Assembly (NCBI GenBank): GCA_013205645.1
Contig: JABMMH010000209.1
Coordinates: forward strand, 1-7,025
Direction of reading: 5' to 3'
DNA length: 7,025 nucleotides
Source of the DNA: Polaromonas sp.
GTDB taxonomy: Bacteria > Pseudomonadota > Gammaproteobacteria > Burkholderiales > Burkholderiaceae_C
In this document: in pieces, positions 1 through 5,811 of the stretch
How the letters are laid out: each line of letters begins with the position of its first letter
Position numbering within the stretch: position 1 is the first letter of the stretch
Position numbers and translations under genes: made by a program
Notes under the pieces: model-generated
What the model was told of the DNA's origin: nothing
The model's input: the letters and a program-made list of their open reading frames with translations, nothing else
Databases searched by the model: none

Positions 1-540
1 CACTTGGGCCTTGTCGCCAATCGCCCATTTGTAGCAATGGTTGTCGGGGGCAGCGTCGTGCAGCGCTTCGGCCTTGGCGGCGGCGGTGACGTTGACCACC
101 GCGCTCAACACCTCGTAGTCGACCTCGACCAACTCGGCGGCGTTCTTGGCTTGCTCCAAAGTTTCAGCCACCACCATCGCCACGTGGTCACCGACGTAGC
201 GCACTTTGTCCAGCGCCAAAATCGGGTGCGGCGGCTCTTTCATGGGTGAGCCGTCGGTGCTGGTGATCAGCCAGCCGCAGGGCAAACCGTTGATCTTGGC
301 ATCCGCCACGTCTTGACCGACCAACACACCGACCACGCCCGGCGCGGCCTTGGCGGCGCGGGTGTCCACGCTCTTGATGCGCGCATGCGCATGCGGTGAC
401 CGCACGAACACGGCGTAGGTTTGGTTGGCGATATTGATGTCGTCGGTGTACTGCCCGCCACCGGTCAGAAACCGGTAGTCTTCTTTGCGACGAATGGAAG
501 CGCCAATGTTGGGCAGGTTGACGAAGTCGGATGCACCCAT
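1..540 (-). CDS. Mo-hydroxylase large subunit, CoxL-like (partial, N-terminal 180 aa)
   Basis: This is the N-terminal part of the molybdopterin-binding subunit of a xanthine oxidase/aerobic CO dehydrogenase-type hydroxylase. The frame is open from an ATG at 540 to the left edge, so the C-terminal three quarters or more is missing. Seen: the family's opening signature (IGASIRRKEDYRFLTGGGQY, residues 12-31, then TDDI), RSPHAHARI at 67-75, and APGVVGVL followed by VRYVGDHVAMVVAET, all typical of the N-terminal aldehyde oxidase/xanthine dehydrogenase a/b hammerhead domain. A GGAG ribosome site lies 7 nt before the ATG, and the gene starts 27 nt after the 2Fe-2S subunit stop, so the two form an operon. 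The family oxidises aldehydes, N-heterocycles or CO using Mo-molybdopterin cytosine dinucleotide. The active-site loop that separates form I CO dehydrogenase (AYRCSFR) from form II lies outside the window, so the substrate cannot be assigned. No FAD subunit is seen; it may lie further downstream. Confidence 0.93.
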   Translation of the reverse strand, partial: MGASDFVNLPNIGASIRRKEDYRFLTGGGQYTDDINIANQTYAVFVRSPHAHARIKSVDTRAAKAAPGVVGVLVGQDVADAKINGLPCGWLITSTDGSPMKEPPHPILALDKVRYVGDHVAMVVAETLEQAKNAAELVEVDYEVLSAVVNVTAAAKAEALHDAAPDNHCYKWAIGDKAQV

Positions 541-567
541 GGGATTACTCCAAAAAAAGTTTAAAAC

Positions 568-1038
568 TTAGCCAGCCGCCATGGCCACAGCGCCTTGTTG
601 CACTGCTTTGACGATGTTCTGGTAGCCCGTGCAGCGGCAGATATTGCCCTCCAACAGCTCGCGAATTTCGGTTTCGCTGGCTTTCGGGTGGTGCTGGCAC
701 AAGTCGACCGCACTCATGACCATGCCGGTGGTGCAGAAGCCGCATTGCAAGCCATGGCATTCTTTGAAAGCCGCCTGCATCGGGTGCATGGTGCCGTCCG
801 CCGCAGCCAAGCCTTCGATGGTGGTGATCTCGGCGCCAGCCGCCTGCGCGGCCAGCATGTTGCAGGACTTCACCGCGCGACCGTTCATGATGACGGTGCA
901 GGCACCGCATTGGGCGGTGTCGCAGCCGACATGGGTGCCGGTGAGCAAAAGCTGCTCGCGCAGCACCTGCACCAACAGGGTATTGGGCGGTGTTTCGATG
1001 TTTTTCAACTTGCCGTTGACAGTGAGTTGAATTTGCAT
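568..1038 (-). CDS. (2Fe-2S)-binding subunit of Mo-hydroxylase, CoxS-like
   Basis: This 156-residue iron-sulfur subunit carries electrons from the molybdenum site toward FAD. All eight cluster ligands are visible. The plant-ferredoxin-type cluster has C39, C44, C47 and C59 (C-x4-C-x2-C-x11-C), and the C-terminal helical cluster has C99, C102, C134 and C136 (C-x2-C-x31-C-x-C). The sequence around the second cluster (ECHGLQCGFCTTGM, then NICRCTGYQ) is of the CoxS/IorA/NdhS type; Thr replaces the usual Pro in CTPGM. I chose the ATG at 1038 because AAGGAG lies 8 nt upstream and family homology begins there. The frame extends to 1173, but those 45 extra codons read through the promoter element and resemble nothing. 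The length is normal for the family. It is the first gene of the operon, with the large subunit 27 nt downstream. Small-then-large order matches form II (S-L-M) clusters rather than form I (M-S-L). Confidence 0.95.
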   Translation of the reverse strand: MQIQLTVNGKLKNIETPPNTLLVQVLREQLLLTGTHVGCDTAQCGACTVIMNGRAVKSCNMLAAQAAGAEITTIEGLAAADGTMHPMQAAFKECHGLQCGFCTTGMVMSAVDLCQHHPKASETEIRELLEGNICRCTGYQNIVKAVQQGAVAMAAG

Positions 1039-1120
1039 GGGCTGATCTCCTTGTGCCGGTTGTGTAGGTTGGTAGTGACTGTAGCCGGATAGCGATTTGT
1101 CTTCTCTGATTTGTCTTGTC

Positions 1121-1165
1121 TCATTGTTGAATTGACGACTTGAGGCGGGCCTAGGGGAAACCCCC
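1121..1165 (-). promoter_or_regulatory. Composite promoter element upstream of coxS-like gene (copy 1)
   Basis: Read on the minus strand, the element starts with the near-palindrome GGGGGTTTCCCC (1165-1154) and ends with TCAATTCAACAATGA (1135-1121). The second block starts exactly 30 nt from the first G. The same two blocks at the same 30-nt offset occur upstream of the monooxygenase (3127-3083). The block end is 82 nt from the coxS start codon. I see no good -35 hexamer and no GG-N10-GC sigma-54 pattern. An activator site (the G/C box) followed by a weak -10 region (CAATGA) is a reasonable but unproven reading. Confidence 0.6.
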
Positions 1166-1179
1166 AAAAGCACCGTCAG

Positions 1180-1215
1180 CGCGCTGAAATTCTCAAAATG
1201 AAACAGTTCAGCGCG
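1180..1215. repeat. 9-bp perfect inverted repeat between monooxygenase and coxS-like gene
   Basis: CGCGCTGAA (1180-1188) and TTCAGCGCG (1207-1215) form a perfect 9-bp inverted repeat with an 18-nt spacer. On the minus strand it begins 18 nt after the monooxygenase stop codon and ends 14 nt before the G-box of the coxS promoter element. It could fold as an RNA hairpin that weakly terminates monooxygenase transcription (a short TTTT follows about 10 nt later), or act as an upstream operator for coxS. The long loop and poor T-tract make it an atypical intrinsic terminator. Confidence 0.5.
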
Positions 1216-1233
1216 GCCTTTGAACGCGTCTTG

Positions 1234-3039
1234 CTAGCGCAGGTGATGAACTTCGCCGCGCCCGTAGACCTTGATCGGCAGCCCCTCCTGGCGCGCCTTA
1301 AGCTGCAAGGCCAGGAACTCGGAGTAATGGCGTGATTGGTGCAGGTTGCCGCCGTGAAACCACAGCTGCGGCTGCGCAGTCGGCTTCCACATGTTGCGCA
1401 GCTCGCCCTCCCACGGCCCCGGGTCTTTCGTCGTGTTGGAACCCAGGCCCCAGCACTTGCCCACGGCATCAGCCACCGCTGGCGACACCAGCTTGGCGAC
1501 CCAGCCGTTCATCGAGCCATAGCCGGTGGCGTAGACAAGCAGGTCGGCCGGCAGTTCGCTGCCGTCGGTCAGGGTCACCGACATTGGGTTGATGCGCTCA
1601 ATGCTGACGCCGCTCTTGAGTTGGATGCTGCCGTCGGCCACCAAGCCGGACGCACCGACATCAATGTAATAGCCCGACCCGCGCCGCAGGTACTTCATGA
1701 ACAGGCCCGAGCCGTCGTCGCCGAAGTCAAGCATGAAGCCGGCTTTTTTGAGGCCTGCATAGAAGTCGGCGTCGCGCTTGGCCATGGCTTCGTAGACCGG
1801 AATCTGGAAGCTGTGCATGATCTTGTAGGGCACCGAAGCGAAGGTCAGGTCGGCTTTGTTGGTGGTCATGCCGGCCTTCACAGCCGCATCGGAATAGAGG
1901 CCGCCGAGCGCCAAGTCCATCAGTGAATCAGAGCGTGCGATGTGGGTCGACGAACGCTGAACCATCGTCACGTCGGCGCCATGCTCCCACAAGTCGGCGC
2001 AGATGTCGTGGGCTGAGTTGTTGGCGCCCAGCACCACGCACTTCTTGCCCCGGTAGGCCTCACCGCCGGGGTGCTTGCTGGAGTGGTGCTGCGCCCCCAG
2101 GAAGGTCTCGGCGCCCGGCAGCATGGGCAGACTCGGAAAACCCGAAACGCCAAGCGCAAAGACCAGCTGCTTCGGGCGCAGCACGATCGTCTCGCCTTCG
2201 CGCTCGACGGTCACTTCCCAGGCCTGCTTTTGCGCGTCGAAGCGCGCACCCAAGCACTCGGTCGAGGCCCAGTAGTTCAACTCCATCACCTTCGTGTACA
2301 TCTCCAGCCAGTCGCCCATCTTGTCCTTCGGCGTGAAGACCGGCCAGTCGTCTGGAAACGGCAAGTAAGGCATGTGGTCGTACCAGACCGGGTCGTGCAG
2401 GCACAGCGATTTGTAGCGCTTGCGCCAGGAGTCGCCGGCTTTGGCGTTGCGCTCGATGATGATCGTGGGCACGCCCAGCCGCTTCAGGCGTGCGCCCAGA
2501 CCGATGCCGCCCTGCCCGCCGCCGATGATGACGACATAGGGCTGCTCGCTATGGCCCAGCGCTGCTTCTTGCTGCGTTTTGCGCTCCAGCCAGTTTTGTC
2601 GGCCCGGCGCGGCGCCGTGCTCGGCGCCTTTGACTCGCTGCGCGCCGGTCTTTTCCTCGAAGCCTTTCAGCTCGGTCATGGTCGTCAGCAGCGTCCAGCA
2701 CAGCCCGTCTTTGAGACGGATGTGGCCGCGGCCGCGCGCCACGGCGGTCTCGAAGGTGAACCAGGCGTCAGTCACGCCATCGGCCTCGGTGGCCTCACCT
2801 TCGAGCTGCCAGCCGTGGGGTTGGGTCTCTGCCAGCGTCGCCTTGAGCATCGCCTTGATTTGGTCCCGGCCTTCAAGCGTTTTGATGTTCCAGGTGAAAG
2901 CGACCAGATCGCGCCAGTAGCTGTCTGGTGCAAACAATGCCACGGCTTGGACCATGTCTGGCTGCTGCAGCGCGGCAGCAAAGCGCTCGAACCAAGCGCC
3001 CACCCGCTGCGACGATGAGGTCATCGGACTGTCTGTCAT
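1234..3039 (-). CDS. NTF2-like domain fused to flavin-dependent monooxygenase
   Basis: This 601-residue FAD/NAD(P)-dependent oxidoreductase resembles flavin-containing (YUCCA/CzcO-like) monooxygenases. Residues about 14-125 look like an NTF2/SnoaL-type alpha+beta cone domain (RVGAWFERFAAALQ, then LFAPDSYWRDLVAFTW). The catalytic part starts near 167 with the FAD Rossmann motif GGGQGG (173-178) and the acidic-ended strand TIIIERN (192-198). It continues with DSWRKRYKSLCLHDPVWYDHM, an FMO-identifying-like FLGAQHHSSKH (313-323), a second nucleotide motif VLGANNSA (336-343) and the C-terminal ATGY (504-507). FMOs insert one oxygen atom into N, S or carbonyl/carbon substrates; the substrate here is unknown. 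The start at 3039 has GGAG 5 nt upstream. An in-frame ATG at 3171 was rejected because it would cover the divergent promoter region. The gene is probably monocistronic or weakly linked to coxS. It is divergent from the regulator and shares a promoter element with coxS, so both enzymes are probably induced together. Confidence 0.9.
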   Translation of the reverse strand: MTDSPMTSSSQRVGAWFERFAAALQQPDMVQAVALFAPDSYWRDLVAFTWNIKTLEGRDQIKAMLKATLAETQPHGWQLEGEATEADGVTDAWFTFETAVARGRGHIRLKDGLCWTLLTTMTELKGFEEKTGAQRVKGAEHGAAPGRQNWLERKTQQEAALGHSEQPYVVIIGGGQGGIGLGARLKRLGVPTIIIERNAKAGDSWRKRYKSLCLHDPVWYDHMPYLPFPDDWPVFTPKDKMGDWLEMYTKVMELNYWASTECLGARFDAQKQAWEVTVEREGETIVLRPKQLVFALGVSGFPSLPMLPGAETFLGAQHHSSKHPGGEAYRGKKCVVLGANNSAHDICADLWEHGADVTMVQRSSTHIARSDSLMDLALGGLYSDAAVKAGMTTNKADLTFASVPYKIMHSFQIPVYEAMAKRDADFYAGLKKAGFMLDFGDDGSGLFMKYLRRGSGYYIDVGASGLVADGSIQLKSGVSIERINPMSVTLTDGSELPADLLVYATGYGSMNGWVAKLVSPAVADAVGKCWGLGSNTTKDPGPWEGELRNMWKPTAQPQLWFHGGNLHQSRHYSEFLALQLKARQEGLPIKVYGRGEVHHLR

Positions 3040-3082
3040 GGCATCTCCTGTTGGCTGTTGTTGAGCGTCCGCTCCATCTGAA

Positions 3083-3127
3083 TCATTGATGAATTGAAGC
3101 CGCAACACAAGACTGGGGTAAACCCCC
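3083..3127 (-). promoter_or_regulatory. Composite promoter element upstream of monooxygenase (copy 2)
   Basis: Read on the minus strand, this has GGGGGTTTACCCC (3127-3115) followed by TCAATTCATCAATGA (3097-3083). The second block begins 30 nt from the first G and matches the coxS-upstream copy at 14 of 15 positions. Its end is 43 nt from the monooxygenase ATG. Because the G/C box is nearly palindromic and lies 74 nt from the divergent regulator's start, it could also serve autoregulation. It has no sigma-54 -24/-12 spacing. Confidence 0.6.
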
Positions 3128-3131
3128 GAGG

Positions 3132-3156
3132 CCTGGCAAAGCAGGGACGCGCCAGG
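3132..3156. repeat. Inverted repeat CCTGGC-N13-GCCAGG in divergent promoter region
   Basis: A perfect 6-bp inverted repeat (3132-3137 and 3151-3156) lies 4 nt beyond the G-box and 45 nt before the regulator start codon. Its position between two divergent genes suits an operator for a dimeric DNA-binding protein such as the adjacent Fis-HTH regulator. I see no equivalent sequence upstream of coxS, so it may be specific to the regulator's own promoter or may be chance. Confidence 0.35.
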
Positions 3157-3201
3157 TCTGCTAACCTGCATTTCAATTTTGGCATTTTGGGTAACTAAGC
3201 C

Positions 3202-4338
3202 ATGCTGACCCCGCTTTCAACCGCTCCCGAACACCGACTGCAGCAAATCGCGCGGGCCCGTCAGGCCGTGCTGTTGGAGGGCAAAAGCCTGCACGGCGCG
3301 TTCACCGATCCCTGGGTTGAACGCTCTTGGCAACGCTGTCTCGCCAACGGGCAAAAACCAGAGCAAAGCATCAGCTTTGACGCCCTGTCGCCGCAAGCTT
3401 TGCGCCGCACCGAAGAAGCCAATCACCTGCTGGTGCGGGTTGCCCGTCCGGTGCTGGAAAAACTCGGGGCGGCGATTGCCGACACCCGCTACTTTGCCAT
3501 CTTGACCAATGCCCAAGGCGTGGTGGTGGACGTCAGCGGCCCGATTGACCGGCGGGACCGGCGAGTCGACCTGATCACGCGAATCGGCGTCGACCTGTCC
3601 GAAGCCAGCGTTGGCACCACCGCCATCGGCGCCGCGCTGACCGAGCTGCAACCGGTCTGGTTGCACCGCGGCGAGCATTTTTTCAATGCCACTTCCGCCT
3701 ACAGCTGCGCCGGTGCTCCGCTGTTCGGGCCGGACGGCCGCTGCGCCGGCATGCTCGACCTGACCGGCGTCGACGCGGTCGAGCGGCCCGAGCTCAAGCA
3801 CTTGGTCGTGCAGTCAGCCCGCAGCATTGAAAACGCCCTGACTCAAAGCAGTCCGCATGATTTGTTGATCCGGCTGAACTGGTCCAGCCGCAGCTTGGGC
3901 GAAGACACGGACGGGCTGGTTTGCCTGGACCCGGACGGCTGGCTCACCGGCGCCAATCCGGCGGCGCGGCAGATGGTGCCGGCACTGCAGGCCGTCGGCA
4001 CACTGGCCCTGCATGGCAGCGAGCTGTTTGCCATGCCCTGTGAAATGCTTTTTGATTCAGCCAAGCACGCCAGCCCGGCTTATCCGCAAGCCATCGACGT
4101 GCCCTTGTGGTCGGGTCTGCGCCTGCATGCGCTAGCGCAGCTGCGGGGCCGCTCCGCCGTGTCACAGCGGTTCAACGGCAGGACGGCGACAGCACCCGAA
4201 CTGCCACTCAAGGACCTCGAGACGGTGTTGATTCGCCAAGCCGTCAGCGACGCCAAAGGCAATGTGATGCAGGCCGCCAGAACGCTGGGCATCAGCCGCG
4301 CCACGGTCTACCGCCGGCTTGGCAGCAAGCCCAAATAA
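3202..4338 (+). CDS. AcoR-like GAF/Fis-HTH transcriptional regulator lacking the AAA+ domain
   Basis: This 378-residue cytoplasmic regulator has the sensory N-terminus of AcoR-type proteins: RSWQRC (41-46), then a GAF domain at about 75-215 with ASVGTTAIGAAL (135-146), GEHFFNATSAYSCAGAPLF (157-175) and GMLDLTG (183-189). Residues about 235-315 look PAS-like (GLVCLDPDGWLTGANPAA). A Fis-type helix-turn-helix ends the protein (about 335-375, NVMQAARTLGISRATVYRRL). The AAA+ ATPase of sigma-54 activators, with Walker A and GAFTGA, is completely absent; relatives with it are usually above 600 residues. The frame is intact across the junction, so this is not a frameshift. It therefore probably acts with sigma-70-type promoters or as a repressor. 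The ATG at 3202 is the earliest possible start because an in-frame TAA ends 3 nt upstream; its ribosome site is weak. It is divergent from the monooxygenase and convergent with the PCu(A)C gene (10-nt gap). Confidence 0.9.
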   Translation: MLTPLSTAPEHRLQQIARARQAVLLEGKSLHGAFTDPWVERSWQRCLANGQKPEQSISFDALSPQALRRTEEANHLLVRVARPVLEKLGAAIADTRYFAILTNAQGVVVDVSGPIDRRDRRVDLITRIGVDLSEASVGTTAIGAALTELQPVWLHRGEHFFNATSAYSCAGAPLFGPDGRCAGMLDLTGVDAVERPELKHLVVQSARSIENALTQSSPHDLLIRLNWSSRSLGEDTDGLVCLDPDGWLTGANPAARQMVPALQAVGTLALHGSELFAMPCEMLFDSAKHASPAYPQAIDVPLWSGLRLHALAQLRGRSAVSQRFNGRTATAPELPLKDLETVLIRQAVSDAKGNVMQAARTLGISRATVYRRLGSKPK

Positions 4339-4348
4339 TCAAATCAGA

Positions 4349-4849
4349 TCAGTGTTTGTGGTCGTGCTTTTCGCCAGCGCCTGATGCGGCCACCGTTGGT
4401 GCCGTTGCACGGACCGGCAGCGTCAGCGCCAGCTGGCTTTCGACCCCTTTGCCGTCCCGAAAAATCAGCGTCAACGGCAGCGTACTGCCCACCGTCAGGG
4501 GCTTTTTCAAGTCCATCAGCATCAGGTGAAAGCTGCCGGCTTTGAGCTGCACGGTCTTGCCGGCGGGCAGGTCCAACGCCGGAACAGCGCGCATTGTCAT
4601 GACGTCACCGTCCATTTTCATTTCATGCACTTCGGCCACACCGGCGACCGGCGTCGAGATGCCAACCAAACGCGTGCCTTGGGCCGCTGTGAGGTTCATG
4701 AAAGCGCCGGTGCCACGCTGGCCTTGGACGGTGGCGCGCGCCCACGCACCTTCGACGGTGACGGCGGCAGACTGGGCCGATGCCACACTGGCCGTTAGCA
4801 CAAGCGCAGAAAAAACGAAACGGCGAGCTTGGGAAAAAGAAATCAGCAT
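4349..4849 (-). CDS. Periplasmic copper chaperone, PCu(A)C family
   Basis: This 166-residue exported protein has a signal peptide (QARRFVFSALVLTASVASA, cleavage likely near residue 25) and a PCu(A)C cupredoxin-like domain. The family's copper site H-x10-M-x21-H-x-M is exactly met by H75, M86, H108 and M110. The C-terminus ends in a short His-rich tail (KHDHKH, 161-166) that may add metal affinity. Family members carry Cu(I) in the periplasm and help metallate cytochrome oxidase CuA/CuB sites, often with Sco proteins. No oxidase or Sco gene is in this window. I chose the ATG at 4849, preceded by GAAAGG at about 10 nt; a TTG 18 nt upstream is possible but lies before a natural signal peptide. 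It is downstream of tupA (119 nt) with its own -10-like TATAAT in the gap. A copper link to the Mo-hydroxylase is speculative. Confidence 0.92.
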   Translation of the reverse strand: MLISFSQARRFVFSALVLTASVASAQSAAVTVEGAWARATVQGQRGTGAFMNLTAAQGTRLVGISTPVAGVAEVHEMKMDGDVMTMRAVPALDLPAGKTVQLKAGSFHLMLMDLKKPLTVGSTLPLTLIFRDGKGVESQLALTLPVRATAPTVAASGAGEKHDHKH

Positions 4850-4938
4850 CGACAAAAAACCTTTCAAAAATAACGATTCGGGCCTGTAAATAGGCTAACC
4901 CAACAAAGACGGCGAAGTGTTCAAGGCCTGAGCCGAAA

Positions 4939-4944
4939 ATTATA
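4939..4944 (-). promoter_or_regulatory. Candidate -10 box (TATAAT) for the PCu(A)C gene
   Basis: A perfect TATAAT reads on the minus strand in the 119-nt gap between tupA and the PCu(A)C gene, with a poor -35 (TTTAAG at 16-nt spacing). Transcription from here would give a leader of roughly 80 nt before the ATG at 4849. No clear intrinsic terminator follows tupA, so read-through from the tup operon is also possible. Confidence 0.4.
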
Positions 4945-4968
4945 GACAGACCCTCTGCCCCTTAAAGA

Positions 4969-5811
4969 CTACCTTTTCGCGTTGGCAAAGAACAGCTGTT
5001 GGCCGTTGATTTTGTAGCTCGCGATGACGGCTTGACCGGCTGCCGAGGTGACCCAATCGACGAACTTTTGGGCTTCAGCGACTTTGGTCTTGGGGTGTTT
5101 GGCCGGATTGACCACCATCACGCCATATTGATTGAACAGGCTGACGTCGCCTTCCACCAAAACGGCCATGCTGGCGCGGTTTTTGAAAGACAACCAGGTG
5201 GCGCGGTCAGCCAACACATAAGCGTCAACACTGGCAGCCATGTTCAGCGCTGGGCCCATGCCGCAACCACAAGCTTTGTAGCCAGAGAAAGCCGGCGCAT
5301 CCACACCCGCCTGTTTCCAGTAGCGCAGTTCAGCCGCGTGTGTGCCGCTCTTGTCGCCACGGGAAATGAAAGCGCCATTGGCCGCTTGGAGTTTTTTCAG
5401 GCCTTGCACAATGTCTTTGCCTTTGACGCCGGCCGGATCAGTGGCTGGGCCAACCAACACAAAGTCGTTGTACATGACGGGTTCGCGCTTCAGCACATGG
5501 CCTTCAGCGACGATTTTTTCTTCCGCCACTTGGTCGTGCACGAATAGCACGTCGGCGTCACCGCGTCGGCCCATGTCGATGGCTTGGCCGGTGCCCAGCG
5601 CAACCACCTTGACGTCAATGCCGGTGGCTTTTTTGAATGCTGGCAACAAGTGAGTAAAGAGACCCGACTGCTCGGTCGAGGTGGTTGAGGCCATGACGAT
5701 GGTCGCGCTTTGCGCCATCGCCACAGAACCGCCCCAAACAAAACCTGCGAGCAGCACGACTTTGGACAGCTGTTGGGTCAGTCCCAAGACGTTCATTTTT
5801 TTCATTGTCAT
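4969..5811 (-). CDS. tupA: Tungstate-type ABC transporter substrate-binding protein TupA
   Basis: This 280-residue periplasmic oxyanion-binding protein delivers tungstate (possibly molybdate) to the TupBC transporter. It has a signal peptide with likely cleavage after AMA (residues 31-33). Family motifs appear in order: ASTTSTEQSGL (41-51), ALGTGQAIDMGRRGDADVLF (71-90), VMYNDFVLVGP (112-122), SRGDKSGTHAAEL (150-162), GCGMGPALNMA (182-192) and DAYVLADRATWL (196-207). Compared with the common TTSTxDSG, SRGDDSGTH and GQGMG versions, it carries Gln48, Lys153 and Cys183, and Cys181/Cys183 form a CxC in the hinge-side loop. The ATG at 5811 overlaps the tupC stop (ATGA) and has AAGGGG upstream; a second ATG at 5805 is also possible. 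It is the last gene of the tupB-tupC-tupA set, whereas the binding protein is commonly first. Specificity between W and Mo cannot be settled from sequence. Confidence 0.9.
   Translation of the reverse strand: MTMKKMNVLGLTQQLSKVVLLAGFVWGGSVAMAQSATIVMASTTSTEQSGLFTHLLPAFKKATGIDVKVVALGTGQAIDMGRRGDADVLFVHDQVAEEKIVAEGHVLKREPVMYNDFVLVGPATDPAGVKGKDIVQGLKKLQAANGAFISRGDKSGTHAAELRYWKQAGVDAPAFSGYKACGCGMGPALNMAASVDAYVLADRATWLSFKNRASMAVLVEGDVSLFNQYGVMVVNPAKHPKTKVAEAQKFVDWVTSAAGQAVIASYKINGQQLFFANAKR

Noticed and set aside
377..395. 19-nt alternating purine-pyrimidine run (Z-DNA-like) in the CoxL-like gene
   Set aside because: It encodes the conserved RSPHAHARI motif with common G+C-rich codons; coding constraint explains it.
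595..1092. Long plus-strand open frames opposite coxS, the monooxygenase (2071-3018) and tupC (5940-6842)
   Set aside because: They are antisense shadows in G+C-rich DNA; their products show no family motifs while the minus-strand proteins are clearly real.
1039..1173. N-terminal extension of the CoxS-like frame up to 1173
   Set aside because: It has no family similarity, the strong AAGGAG site precedes the ATG at 1038, and the extension runs through the shared promoter element.
3115..3160. Possible sigma-54 (-24/-12) promoter upstream of the monooxygenase
   Set aside because: The best match (TGGCGCG...TGC) has 9 rather than 10 nt between GG and GC, and the neighbouring regulator lacks the AAA+ domain needed to activate sigma-54.
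3159..3167. Extended -10-like TGCTAACCT for the regulator
   Set aside because: Only three of six hexamer bases match TATAAT and no -35 is recognisable; too weak to annotate.
3040..3171. In-frame upstream ATG of the monooxygenase at 3171
   Set aside because: It would place the start inside the divergent promoter region and bypass the GGAG site at the ATG at 3039; the added 44 residues look non-native.
4850..4867. TTG start at 4867 for the PCu(A)C protein
   Set aside because: The ATG at 4849 gives a normal signal peptide and has a purine-rich ribosome site; the TTG-initiated extension adds six residues without support.
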